Shown here piece by piece: positions 45,330-56,760 of a DNA stretch of 64,000 bases (positions are counted from its first letter, which is position 1; each line of letters begins with the position of its first letter). Below the pieces are notes generated by a model. That model searched no databases. It saw only the letters and a list, made by a program, of their open reading frames with translations, and was not told where the DNA came from. Origin of the DNA: Tenodera sinensis (Eukaryota; Arthropoda; Insecta; Mantodea; Mantidae); contig CM060969.1 of assembly GCA_030765045.1 (NCBI GenBank), positions 52,805,216 to 52,869,215 on the forward strand, given 5' to 3'. The position numbers were made by a program, and so were the translations under genes.

Positions 45330-45706
45330 ATAATAATATTATTTAATAATAAGCATAATAATAACAATCACCACAATAATCATAATAATTACCGTAATAT
45401 AGCAGGGTTAATATTTATTCTGATAATTCTAATTATACAAATACACTTTTTATCTGAGAAAATAATACAATAAAACAATTATAACTAATTTTAACATCTT
45501 CCATTATTACCTTAGCTACTGGAAGCCAGCACCTATACCAACTGGTTGCCAGCTGGTATAGTTCATTCCTCCCTTTTGAATTGTTTATTTCTTCCCCTTA
45601 TATTTGACATTTTTATATAATAGGGAAGTTTAAATAATAATACTAATAATGATAATGATGCTAATAATGATGATGATGCTAATACTGCTACTACTAATAC
45701 CAATAA

Positions 45707-47827
45707 CACTGGTCAACATGATTTTGGTCTCATGAGTACCAATAGTTGTACTTGATGCAGTTTTTATGGTATTTTCAAATATGTATTCAGAATTTCTCCA
45801 TCACCCATAGCTTTTTTTTTATTTCAATTTCAATTTTTTCAAACAAAAGTTGTTTGTCCATTGTCAGTTGTGAGATAGCAGTGAACCGGTAAACACGTAA
45901 CTGTGGGTGCTTTGTGTCTGGATTGTTGTATATTATATATTTACAAATTTATTTCCTTTAATTTGTTGTTAGTCACAAAATGCCTCGAGTTTGTTTAAAT
46001 CTACTAAGAACTTTTGTTATATATGTGGTGAAGTGACGCTCAAGTCCTTAAGGCGACACCTTACTCCATTGGTAAAACAGTGTTATGAACTTTATTTTGG
46101 ATGTGAAGCGGGGGACCAAACAAGGGCCTGGGCCCCATATATCTGTTGTTTATCAAGTAGTAGCCTTCTCACTGCATGGAAAAACGGCACACGCCACATG
46201 CCATTTGCTATCCATTTGATTTGGAGGGAATCCAAGGATCACTCCTCTGACTGTTATTTCAGCTTAACAAACATTAATGGGATTTTGTCAAAATCAAAAC
46301 ATACAGTGGTGCACCGTGACCTGCAATCTGCAATGAGACCATTTCCACACTGCGAAGAATTGCCCATACCAAAGCCTCCTGAACATGACATTAGATGAAG
46401 AGAGCTCAGATTCTGATGCAACTAAGGAAGAAAAAGAAACAGATTTTGGTGTACAACTTTTGAGCAAAGCTGTTCATCTGAGGCTCAGTTATTGACTCAA
46501 AAAGATCTTAACGATCCCATACGAGATTTACAGTTATCCAAAAACCAGTCTGGAATGCTTGGTTCCCGGCTAAAAGAATGGAATCTTCTTCAAAAGAATA
46601 CAAAGATATGTATTTGTCGTAGTCGTCGTTCTCAATTTAAATACTATTTTTCGGAAGAAAATGGCTTAGTGTTTTGTAATGACATTTTGTCTCTTATGGA
46701 GACATTTGGTATTGAGCATAACCCAACAGAATGGCGCTTGTTCATTGATTCTTCCAAAGCTAGTTTAAAAATAGTGCTTCTGCATAATGGCAATACATTC
46801 CCATCAGTACCTGTGGCTCACTCTGCTAGTATGAAAGAAACATATGACAACTTTAAATTTATATTGCCAAAGCTTCAATATGCAGTGTATCAATGGAATG
46901 TTTGTGGTGATTTGAAGGTTATTGCACTTATTCTTGGTCTCAGCTTGGTTACACAAATTTCTGTTGTTTTTTATGTCTTTGGGATAGTAGGGACAGAAAA
47001 AAAAGACCCATCACATTAGAAAAGAATGGACTAAACGCGAATCACTCATTCCGGGACTGAAAAATGTGAAACATGACGCACTGTGTAATCCTAAAAATGT
47101 GTATCAACCTCCGTTACATATCAAACTAGGATTAATGAAGAATTTCGTTAAAGCCATGGACGATACTCCTGGGTTCATCTATTTAAAACAGAAATTTTAT
47201 TAAGCAAAAATTAAAGAAGGGATATTTGCGGGTCCACAAATACGATCACTAATGCATGATGAGAAGTTTGAGGAATCCACTGGCGAAAGTAGCTTGGCAA
47301 GCATTAAAAAAGTTACAGTTTTTTGGAACTCGAATGGCGGAAAATTACCGTGATATTATTACCTTGTCAATGATCTTATAACACCTTATAACAATTTGGG
47401 TTGTAATATGCCCTTAAAAGTAGGTACACTTCCTGCACTCGCACCTAGATTTCTTCCCGGAACATCTTGGCGCAGTGAGCGATGAGCATGGGGAACACTT
47501 TCATCAGGAGATTTCAGTTATGGAAAAGAGATATCACGGCAAATGGTATTCTAATATGCTGGTCGATTATTGTTGGGCCATCAAGAGGGACGCTCCAGAG
47601 GCAAAATATAACAGAAAATCGTCATTTTTACTTTCTAGGCGAGTTCGAGTGTTCGAATATTGTGTGGTTAAGGATGTAGAAAATATTAAAGTGTTTGAAA
47701 TTATAAATTCTTGCTACTCGGAAACCTTGTGTGATGGAGAAAATCTGAATTCAGGAGATAAATACCATTAGAATAACATATTTTTCTTTTTGAGACAAAA
47801 AAAAAGTTTCATTTTTGTTGTTCAGTG
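45707..47827 (+). mobile_element. CACTG-ended DNA transposon, possible CMC (CACTA-like) group
   Basis: Left end CACTGGTCAACA (45707-45718) and right end, on the minus strand, CACTGAACAACA (47816-47827) match at 10 of 12. Inside both ends lies TTTTGGTCTCA / TTTTTGTCTCA. TAA flanks both sides (45704-45706 and 47828-47830), a 3-bp duplication. CAC-type ends with 2-4 bp duplications are typical of the CMC superfamily. The element is 2.12 kb and holds one degenerate coding region on the plus strand. Confidence 0.65.
45991..47770 (+). pseudogene. orphan transposase-like protein, decayed
   Basis: Segments in order over several frames. First a Cys-rich N-terminus (NFCYICGEVTLKSLRRHLTP, then KQCYELYFGC, and WAPYICCLSS), probably zinc-binding. 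Then NGTRHMPFAIHLIWRESKDH and SSDCYFSLTNINGI. Then a central part with EWRLFIDSSKASLKIVLLHN and VCGDLKVIALILGLSL. Then YQPPLHIKLGLMKNFVKAMD and IKEGIFAGPQIRSLMHDEKF. Finally VSDEHGEHFHQEISVMEKRY and WYSNMLVDYCWAIKRDAPEA. I know this as a multicopy, uncharacterised protein family of insect and other invertebrate genomes. The conserved acidic residues in FIDSSK, GDLK and SDEHGE could be a DDE-type triad in an RNase H-like fold; that is inference. At least three frame breaks or stops (near 46398, 47019, 47200), so inactive. Confidence 0.6.
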
Positions 47828-47830
47828 TAA

Positions 47831-48680
47831 CCTGACAATATCAACAATAGTAGTAATAATGACAATAACAACAATATCAATGATGATAGTGATTGATGTT
47901 CTAATGTTAAGCAAGAGTGAGAAGAGCTTCTCTTAGTTCTGAGTGTATCTTGCTTGCAATAAGACGTCTTGAGAAGCTTGTGCAGGAACTCGAACTTCCT
48001 AAGAGGTAATTTTACCTTTCAGACACACTTCTGATCCACACTGGTCATAAATAAGAAAGTGAGCCGTAAGTCATAAGCCACCTACCTAGCTTCACAGCCA
48101 CCTATTTGGTTCCCAGCATAGCAGCTGCATAAGCAAGTAAATAAAGCATATAAAAATATATCTACGACGATCGTTTGGAATTCTCGGCACGTTCTTGCTC
48201 TGGATCCACAAACTCTGTGCCGCCTTATTGATTCTTCTCATGAATTCCATACATTGCACATCGCTCTTCTGTGTGTGTGTAGTTGGTTATTAACACAATC
48301 CACATACCTAACTCACCTTGCACCAAACACAATATCGTTAACGTCTTATATCCGGATTACTGGATTTTTTATGCGCCAGTTGCACTTAAAATATCTTAAA
48401 GATGCGTCAAAACAAAATTGCGCATTATACAAAGTTCGTACCCTGGGTTCCATATATGCCGTCCCTACTGCTTCACGGGGCATTTTACCAACCTTGTCAG
48501 CAGGGAGGAGGGTGTGTGGAGCGTTCTGTCTTTGTTTCACCAAGAGTGGTACGAACCCTAGGACTGAATATTTAGCTGAAAATGACTTCTTATTCTTCTT
48601 TGTGCATAGGATAGTATCATGTTCATTTCTCCTCGGATGGGTTATAAAAGCTGTCAATTCAACTCCTAGAGGGTCTTCCA
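47831..48680. other. unassigned stretch
   Basis: Opposing frames at 48254-48685 (plus) and 48346-48681 (minus) are unrecognised. A minus-strand motif SIYAVPAA/GTAYMEPR occurs near 48470 and again near 50270, hinting at a shared repeat. Confidence 0.4.
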
Positions 48681-48689
48681 TCTAAAGGT

Positions 48690-49720
48690 CTGTCTCATTT
48701 GGCTCTTGTTACTAGACGATTATTTCCCATCTTGTTATCTTCTTACCAGTAGTTCGCTCATTAATACATTTTGTTATATTCTGAATTTCTCTAATTTCTC
48801 TATTGTGTATCTTATCTAAAACTATTTCCTTGAATGTTCTTAATATGTTCAATTCGCGTGTACTTAATATTTGCTTTGACTCTATTAGCCCTGGTTTCTG
48901 CTGCATAAGTTAAAATTGGTCTATCTATTGTTTTACAAATGTGAACTTTACTCTTTGCTGCCATATACTTAATTCTCCAAATTGTCTTTTACGCATCCTA
49001 ATATCTGCGCTGCTTTAAGGGCTGTGTTTTTACTTCTCGATTTAAATTTTTGGTTCTTTTATTTGAATATTCAAATAATTAAATTCTCAAACTTGTTCAA
49101 TAATTTTTATTTCCGCTTCCAATTTGAATCTCAATGATTCTTTCGATACTGTAAGGCATTTAGTTTTGTGTGTATTTATTTCTATATTATATTCTTTTGG
49201 CTTTATATTGAATTGGAGTAATAGCCATTGCAATCCATATTCTGTTTCTGATATGAGGGCAGCATCATCTGCGTATCATATATGAAATCTTGATTTTCCC
49301 ATCTTGTATCTCACTCCCACTCTTTTGGCAGATTTTGAATTAATTTATCCATTATAAGATTAAGAAGGAATGACTTGTCTAATTCACTCACCAATTGTTG
49401 TTTCTTCAGTTTGTCCCTTTACCTTTGTTCTTGTCTTGCAGTCTACATTGATCTCTATTATTAATCTAATCAGTTGCATGGGTTCGCCTTTCTTGCAGTA
49501 TTACTTTTACCCAATCGAAACCTTTTTATAAGTCCACAAGACATAAGTGGTTCATCACACTGGCGCTTATATTTGTCAATTTTTCATTTTGTGTGAAATG
49601 TAACCCATATGTTGCAATTTTCCCCTGATTTGTAAGTGAATTTGGATATATATTCTCAAACGTGTTATCTAAAGATTCAAATATGCATCTGATGATTGTC
49701 TTATTCATTGGTTCATTAAA
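48690..49720 (-). pseudogene. LINE reverse transcriptase fragment
   Basis: Minus strand: MNHLCLVDL-stop-KGFDWVKVI at ~49500-49550 corresponds to the first catalytic block (FVDLKKAFDRV). YADDAALISETE at ~49240-49275 is the second, with both aspartates kept. Farther on come LQYRKN, FENLII-IFK and the C-terminal STRELNILRTFKEIVLDKIH, then NREIREIQNITKCINER. Many stops and frameshifts. The closing region has the same style as the (GAA)n LINE at 29940, so perhaps the same family. Confidence 0.75.
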
Positions 49721-50380
49721 AATAACACTAATACTAACAAATTCAGAAAAAGAAAATTTATTTCTCCGCTAGTAATAACATCAACTTCAATCAAATTCTT
49801 TAATTTATTTTCAGTTTACTCAGTATAAGAAAATGTTACTGGTATACTTCTATGAAAATTTGAAGACAGTTTTTGAAACTCCATTTTTTGGTTAGTTAAA
49901 ATTATTTAATCCATCAAAGAAACTGTTTGAACTAGAACATTGAGCCTTTGCTCTTTCGTTTATTTTATTTATTCATATCAAGTGTACCAATTTTCAAGTA
50001 AACAGATATAAAATTGAAAAAGGTAGAACAATCAGTCCCAATGTCCCTTAACTGCTGACGCGATATATGCAAATATTGCGGAGATGCATCGGGGAGCAAT
50101 TGTGATATGTGGGAAGCCAACTTTCCATTTGAAGACATTGCTTGAAGTTGCATATTCATATGCCAATAATTTAGAACTACGCATGTGAAACTCGACGCGC
50201 GAATATGTAAACATGTGTACATATACGCTGTCTGTAAAATGCGTCCGAAAGCTGCGGGGACGGCATAAATGGAACTGAGCACATTACAGTTTCTTTTTCT
50301 GTTTTCTAAGTGTTTTGTGGTATATACTAATCAACGGAAAAAGAGCAAAACATTACTATACTTCCAGCACCATCCATTTA
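49721..50380. other. unassigned stretch
   Basis: A minus-strand frame of 105 codons (49965-50282) is unrecognised. Confidence 0.4.
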
Positions 50381-50382
50381 TA

Positions 50383-50605
50383 CTCACTCACTCACTCACT
50401 CACTCACTCACTCACTCACTCACTCACTCACTCACTCACTCACTCACTCACTCACCCACTCACTCACTCACTCACCCACTCACTCACTCACTCACTCACT
50501 CACTCACTCACTCACTCACTCACTCACTCACTCACCCACTCACACACTCACTCACTCACTCACTCAATCGCTCACGCATGCACGCACACACTCACTCGCA
50601 CGCAT
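50383..50605. repeat. (CACT)n array, ~220 bp
   Basis: Nearly pure CACT with a few CACC and later CGCA variants. The LINE 3' signature is not visible before it, so it may be a fully truncated tail or an independent microsatellite. Confidence 0.9.
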
Positions 50606-50699
50606 TTATTTAGGAGCCTCAAAATGTATATCTCCTGTGAAATCTCGATATCATAGTTTAGGCTGGAATAGAATACTTCTTCTATCTACCAGGTACTTG

Positions 50700-50905
50700 A
50701 TCGTATCGGACGATAAATGAATGAAACAAGTAAAATGGTGCTCAAATGAGCAGGGGGTCTATAGAGCTTAAAATTACCACACATTCATCTTCTCATGATA
50801 AGGAAAAGCCCCGAAAAATACCTTTATCTGGATAAGTCACCCTACCGAGATAGGAACTCGGATGTCGAATGTGATGCAGACACACTACCACCACATAATA
50901 GAGAT
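50700..50905 (-). mobile_element. possible degenerate tRNA-like SINE
   Basis: Minus strand: TGGTGGTAGTGTGTCTGCAT (A-box-like), GAGTTCCTATCTCGG (weak B box), then GGTGACTTATCCAGATAAAG and TTTTCGGGGCTTTTCC. The layout is SINE-like, but it is a single copy here and eroded. Confidence 0.35.
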
Positions 50906-51171
50906 GGGATTATTACATCATATTGGTATTATTTTTAAATGTGTAGCTGTTTTCAAAACATGACAACTCCACCCCACTTCTCTGCCAAAGGTGTCGTTAC
51001 TTTGATGTATGGTTTACAAGCTTTGCGGTTTAAAAGTATAAAGGATGTTGAAGATCGGCTACATTACCTTTCCCCCTGTTTATGAGGGTTGCCTTTTATT
51101 TGCTAATGGTTACAACCCAGAGACAAGGGGAGCGGTTCTGTTTTAGGATGTCTTGTTTTGCAAAAATCTAT

Positions 51172-51861
51172 ATACCGGGTGGAATGGAAGTTATTACATT
51201 AATTTAAACCAGTGATAGATCTCGCTATTTGGAACGCATTTTGTAACTTACGTTTTTACCATTTCCTACGGAGATATTTTAGTTTTATTGAAAACAATTT
51301 GGCAACCCTGCTGATTGTGTGGGTGTCATTTTCAGTAGGTCAGTACATAAACAGCTACCGCAGCGTGGTGTCTCGTGAACGTAAACAAATACCATGTCTT
51401 GTCCTTCCATGTTTACTGTGTGAGTGTAGGCCAATCAGAATCGTTAGCTCCCAAAACGTTATACTACAATGCAAACGACCGACCTGTGTACATCCAGAAA
51501 CCGGTTCAATTCTCTGACGAACCGTTGTCGAGTTACTTCACGTCTGAAAAAGCTGTTCGGAGTATTCCTTCAATTCTTTTAAGTGATTAATTATTTCGAA
51601 ACCCTGAGTGATGTCTTATAATTACTACCGAAGCTCTGTCAGAAATAAGTTACTCTACGCATCTTACGAGCAACAAGCTGTTATCTTCGCACATTCCTGT
51701 GGAATTACGCATCTAATTTGGAACAAAAACATCTAGCTTTTAGAAACCGGCTGATCAAAGAACAAAATGCTATTAGACTTTTTTAGACTTTTTTGTTTGT
51801 AATGCTTCTATGAAGCACACATTAGAATGAATGTAATAAGTTCCCTTCCATTCTGTGTATC
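51172..51861. mobile_element. putative ~690-bp non-autonomous DNA element with TIRs
   Basis: Left end ATACCGGGTGGAATGGAAGT followed by TATTACATTAATTT. The right end, on the minus strand, is ATACACAGAATGGAAGGGAA followed by CTTATTACATTCATTCT. Alignment needs a 5-base gap. No clean target duplication. The interior has two overlapping open frames (51212-51517, 51375-51590) without known domains. Confidence 0.4.
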
Positions 51862-51879
51862 TACCTAAGATGTTTCAAT

Positions 51880-53135
51880 TTTTACTTTCCACACTACTTA
51901 CTTGCCCTGTTGTTGTAGTGTTTAACGCCCGCTTTTACTACTACGGCACCGCAGGCAGTGACACTGATGATACATGAAGATGGAGCACCGGTGGAATGAG
52001 ATGGCGGGGGAAACCGGAGTACCCGGAGAAAACCCGCCCTGGCACCGATTCGTCCGCTACAAATACCACATGCGGGTCCCTGGGATTGAACCCGGGTCGC
52101 CTAGGTGGACTTACTTGCCCTAAGTAGAGAAATCGTAATATTCCATATTATTATACCTTTGTCAGATTTCACCGGAAATACATGTTTAGAGGCCCTCTCA
52201 ACCCTGTTTTAGAATGCCTGTGCTACGAATCTAAAAAACGAAAAGCTGATTAAATATAAAACTTGGAGTACAAAATCAGCGTGTTCTAAGGATATGATAG
52301 GAACACTCTCAAGAAAATTCCCTCAGTCCAAACTGCCCTTTAGATGGAAAAGTGTAGTTATTTTTGATTTTATTAAAAATGGATTTGATGATTTTAGTTA
52401 AAATACCATAAGTTTATAATATATTCATGAAAAATGAAATGCATACCTTCAATTTTCGCCTCTGAAGACCCCTTCAAACTATGGTTTTTGCATAAGTGGT
52501 AATCCGTAGGAGATAGACAAAATTTACTGCATAGAAAATGTACATATCGTTAAAACATAGAATATGTTGTTTTTTGTGGAGTTAGCCATTTCCGAGGCAT
52601 TCCTTGTTATTGGTTTGATTTTTCTAGTACTTATATTTTTGTGAAATTAGAAGCAATTTTTTTTTCTCCTGGTTATGTAAAGAGAACGAACTCTGAAAAA
52701 CTTCGCATAGCGATCAGCTCTTGAAGTATTTGACTATCACTTAAAGCTTACGTATTCCCGCATTGTCCTTACACCTACAAGGAAATGAACTATAATATAA
52801 TTATTGCAAATATTTATCTCGATTTACACGAAACAGAGGAATACGCATTTGTGAGAATAGTTTGTACCATAGTAGAGAAAACTACATGAGTGAAATACAT
52901 CCACGTTTTTTCTCCTGGACATGTAAATATAACGAATTTTTAAAATATTTGACTATCACTTAACGCTACTACATTCTATCCCCATTGTAAGGGAAATGTA
53001 TGATAAAACTATTTATACAAATGTATACCATGATTAATACAAAATAGATAGATGAATAAACTTTTTTAAACATAGTTTCATAAGGAACGGGTAGAGAAAA
53101 TCATGTGACTTTGACAATATTTTTGTGGTATTACT
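51880..53135 (+). repeat. repeat family P, copy d, split by a SINE
   Basis: TTTTTACTTTCCACACTACT, interrupted at 51909-52108, then TCAGATTTCACCGGAAATAC, TTAGCCATTTCCGAGGCATT, CTCTGAAAAACTTCGC and a duplicated 3' module (52911-53135) ending AGAGAAAATCATGTGAC. Confidence 0.75.
51909..52108 (-). mobile_element. tRNA-derived SINE with conserved central domain
   Basis: Perfect 13-bp duplication ACTTACTTGCCCT (51896-51908 and 52109-52121). Minus strand: CCCGGGTTCAATCCCAGGGA (B box; the A box is truncated), then CGGGTTTTCTCCGGGTACTC and CGGTTTCCCCCGCCATC, ending GCGGGCGTTAAACACTACAA and (CAA)n. The CGGGTACTCCGGTTTC core is one I have seen in SINEs of many invertebrates; I am not certain of the superfamily name. 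Confidence 0.85.
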
Positions 53136-53184
53136 TATAAGAAGCATTAAGCAGCTGAGATGTTATTTCAGGAAGTTTGTATAT

Positions 53185-53525
53185 GACGGCGATAGCGAGC
53201 GCACTTGTTCCCTTCATTGAGAGGGTAGTGACAGGAGGAGGGGGTGGCTTAGCGCAGACGCCGGACTCTCGTTGCTGGAGAATCGCGTCGCGACGCGTCT
53301 CGTAGTGTTTCTCTCCAGCCAGTCAGTCAGTCAGTCGGCTCTCAGCCGCGAACACTAGCGCACGAGGCACCCGCCCGCGACTGCCAGCCACGTACCGTAT
53401 TGTTTCGTACGGTTGCGTTTCGTGACGACGCTCACTTTAAAATAAACATGCTGCTACAAGTTGGACCATCTTAATTTGTTAACAAAATACTGGAAAAACG
53501 TAGACTCGCTTGACATTAACATCGG
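53185..53525 (+). promoter_or_regulatory. candidate host promoter and 5' untranslated first exon
   Basis: A CpG- and GC-rich block (about 53185-53440, e.g. AATCGCGTCGCGACGCGTCT) stands out from its AT-rich surroundings. It holds four TCAGT/CAGTC repeats (53319-53336) like the arthropod initiator, and no TATA box. It ends in ACATCGG|GTAAGTTGA, a perfect splice donor at 53526. The only ATG near the end (53448) opens a nine-codon frame, so the exon would be non-coding. It directly follows repeat P and lies outside it. No downstream exon is recognisable in the window. Confidence 0.45.
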
Positions 53526-53535
53526 GTAAGTTGAA

Positions 53536-54240
53536 GTTAATAACTTGCTCATTCCCTCTCTCTCTTGTAACATCTTTATGTGAACATCGAAATAAAAGCG
53601 CTACTCCCACATTTGACAGCTGAAGGTAGAAAATACTGTCTTCCTTGCTGCAGTGTATGAAATAAGAGGAAGCAACTGTGTGTCCCTGAGATAGATTGTT
53701 TATTGAGCAGTATATTTTTATTAAACTGTTATAGATGAAACAACAGTTTTTATAGGAAACAAAAATATTTGCTCATGATATTAGTGATTTTATTTGTAAA
53801 ATTACAGAAAAGGCCCTAAGTAAACCAACGTATTTCTGGAAAACTTCTTTAAAATTTTTGGTTTGCAACACATGCAACAGTAAAGAACAAGTGATAAGAG
53901 TCGATATTTTTATCTTCATATGTTCATTCGCCGCAAGAGTTCCACTTCAAATTTTTGTAATTGATCAGTGCATCTTTTCTCAAAGAATTTCTATTTTTTC
54001 ATTTCATTGTAAGAATTGTTCCGATTTGGAAAAACAGTGCTTCAACTTTCTCGAATATGTTGGATTGCATACAGTTTTTATTATTACTTTCCTTTAAGAC
54101 TCAGTTTATTTCCATATAGCTGTCATGCTATTCTAAGATTATACTACATAACCAATTGCAAAAACCATGCGACGTCTTTCTTTAAACGATTTGTTAATGT
54201 TAGCAGAGAAATAAATAAACCAAGTCTACAAAATATAGCA
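53536..54240. other. unassigned AT-rich stretch (possible intron)
   Basis: Nothing recognised. Confidence 0.4.
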
Positions 54241-54241
54241 C

Positions 54242-54368
54242 ATATCTTAGGAACTGTAAAGTTCATTTAATCTTAGTATTTGCTGCAAGTTCTTGAAATT
54301 AAAACCTTTTAACTTTATGAACTTGCAGCAAATACTAAAATAAGTGAAACTTATAGTCCCTAAGATAT
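54242..54368. ncRNA. long imperfect hairpin, candidate small-RNA precursor or palindromic MITE
   Basis: Left arm (54242-54296) and right arm (54315-54368) pair over ~50 bp with few mismatches and a loop of ~18-20 bases. The 21 positions nearest the loop, starting at TTAGTATTTGCTGCAAGTTC, pair perfectly. Strand cannot be decided from sequence. Confidence 0.4.
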
Positions 54369-54379
54369 TTATTATATTT

Positions 54380-55950
54380 GTACAGTTGTATTGTTTCACT
54401 GTTAATAGCCTCAGTTTTTCATAAATAAACCATGATTTAAGAATCGATATCCTTTAATGTGCTGTAGCCACACTTACTTAACCTTATGTTAGCTGAAAAG
54501 GTTTCTCATTTGCATAAATTTTAGTTTTTTAAGGATTTTTGTAATATTTACTCTCTTTCGAAGAGTGGAACAAGATAACTTACACATAAGATGATGGTTC
54601 ATGTGTATTTATCCCTCATCGTGTAGAGGTTATGATGGACAATGTAGCAGTACTTTCTGACAAACTACCCATAACTGACAACGAAGTATTCTCATCGTAA
54701 CCCTTTCAGCTTATGGCAACCTTAGTCTTAGTTATTTAAAAGCAATGGGCACACACAATCAACAATTACTATTCAAAATATACTAATTAACTTATAATGA
54801 CATAAAATGGACATTCATAATTTAGCGCTCGCTTAATGTTAAAGCAAATTATCTAAATAGCGCAGTAGAATCAGTCGATAAAGCGGCAAATTCTCACGCA
54901 GAGGATTCAAGCTTCACCCCCTCTCCCCATTTAACTCTTGTATTTTTCTCCCAACATGGAAATACAGAGAACATACAACCATTTCTTAGTAATGCGAAAG
55001 CAGAAAGTAGGCCAACCAATTGATTGAGATAGCCTATGCTTCAGATTCATTTATTGTATATTTTTAATTCCCTGAGAATGTTGAAAGCGGTTAGTAGAAC
55101 AGTTTCCAAGTTGAATATTGTAGGCATTTAACTTCCATGTGACTTAACTTGTAGCTACTCGTACATCGTCTTGACAGCAGTTGAAATTGAGCTTCCAACT
55201 GTAGAGTTAGCTACTAAGATCAATGAGCCAATTATCAAAGACGTTGTTTTGGCGTTATTTCATTTTACATTCATACATTTGTTCATTTAAGTATAACTTG
55301 AGAGTATTTTGTATGAGATTTTAATTTCGACTTTGATTGAGGTTTGAGATAAACTAATAGGAAATTCAAGGTGCTATGAAAATATTCTCTTCTCGTTTCA
55401 GATTCTTCCTTCTTAAGACATATTGGAAATTATCTGGCGAATGCAGCCTGTTCCCTTCAACAGGAGGTTGCTAATATAAAACATACTAAATTTGCCAGAG
55501 TTTTAGTATTAACATTTAAGCAATAATTTAAGGTTTTATAAAGTTACTTAAAATAGTAGTATAAAATTAGAACAGGGAGATGAAAACCGACAAACAAACA
55601 GATAAAGAAACATACAGAGCAGGTATAAAATATGCCTGTGATTACGAGTTGTGGTATTTAAATACAAATCGAGGTAGATTTATGATTTATAACTCAGTGG
55701 AATTATTTTTGAAGAGAGAAGTGATCCTTTGAGTGCAGAAAGGTACAGTTGACTTTTTTCAGTTTAAAATTTATAAAAAATTAGTAAAACAGTTGTGAAT
55801 AGTGGCTGGAACCACTTCATAAGATCAAGAGCCCTAGTGGATAGTTATATTCTGTGCAGTAATAATGAATAGCTGACACTTCACCAAGATTACGTTAACA
55901 AATCAGACAGTCGATTGAGCAAGGAATATCACATTCATAGAACCATATCT
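54380..55950. other. unassigned AT-rich stretch
   Basis: No gene or element recognised. Confidence 0.5.
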
Positions 55951-55959
55951 ACCTTGGTA

Positions 55960-56290
55960 AATTGATCATCTTCTATATTGAATATCCTCATTGCCTGTGT
56001 GATGTTATCCTTCCAAAGTTATTATAGACCGCCTTGCTTACGATTCCGTGATGATACTCGTTCCAATTCATTCCTTTTGGCATTCTGTCCTTGGACATCC
56101 TTATATGACCAGATCATTGCTATCGTTTGGATGTATTTTTATCTATGATTTTGCTCACAGAATATTTCTAACTGTATTATTTATTTTGCTCTTCTTAGAA
56201 ACCCTTCCTGCCCTCCGTCCATACTGCATTTGTGTTGCCAATAATTTCACTTGAGTCGTATCATGTATCAGCAACATAAGTTATATTTTT
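55960..56290 (-). mobile_element. LINE C-terminal fragment
   Basis: Minus strand SGHIRMSKDRMPKGMNWNEY, then AVYNNFGRITSHRQ-GYSI. This resembles the GH--RM---R-PK block and the tail following the RT in insect LINEs. Stops throughout. Confidence 0.45.
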
Positions 56291-56487
56291 CACAACACTC
56301 AGTCGTATTACTTGTTTAGTTAAGCAGAACCAACGCCATTTGACCTTCTTTTCCGCTCAACCAATCAGGAAAATCCTGATTACAAGAACTAAATCATAAG
56401 GAACACAAAACAGAATTAAAAAATATTACAGGAGTAAACTTAAGTCAATTGAAAATATAGAGAACTAAGTTAAAAGCAATACATATC

Positions 56488-56751
56488 TTACAAATGTGTG
56501 GATGTTAACTGTACGTGAAATGAAAACGAGGATATTACTGCAAAATAACAATTATTTTTAACTAAAATGTGCAATCTATGACGACAAAGATTTAAAGTCT
56601 GACAGGTACTGACAGCCTGTGACAGTGAATTCCAGAGCCTAGCAACCTTCACAATGAAATATGAGTATAGAGATGTTCGGTGAGAAGTGTTGAAAATGTT
56701 GTGACGATTCTCCAAGCGTGTGTAAGGTGAGGACAAATCGTACACCTGCAT
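56488..56751 (-). pseudogene. LINE RT C-terminal fragment (CR1/Jockey-like)
   Basis: Minus-strand open frame with YDLSSPYTRLENRHNIFNTS, then HRTSLYSYFIVKVARLWNSL and SQAVSTCQTLNLCRHRLH. The R-T-S-L-Y---F--RVARLWNSLP--V pattern is the end of many CR1/Jockey-type LINE proteins. The frame is open but lacks all catalytic parts. Confidence 0.65.
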
Positions 56752-56760
56752 TACCGTTTT

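Noticed and set aside
48346..48681. Host exon on the minus strand
   Set aside because: Open, but no domain, no clear splice signals, and part of it seems repeated near 50.3 kb.
50383..50605. Possible CRISPR-like or telomere-like array
   Set aside because: It is a simple tetranucleotide repeat without spacers and is not TTAGG-type.
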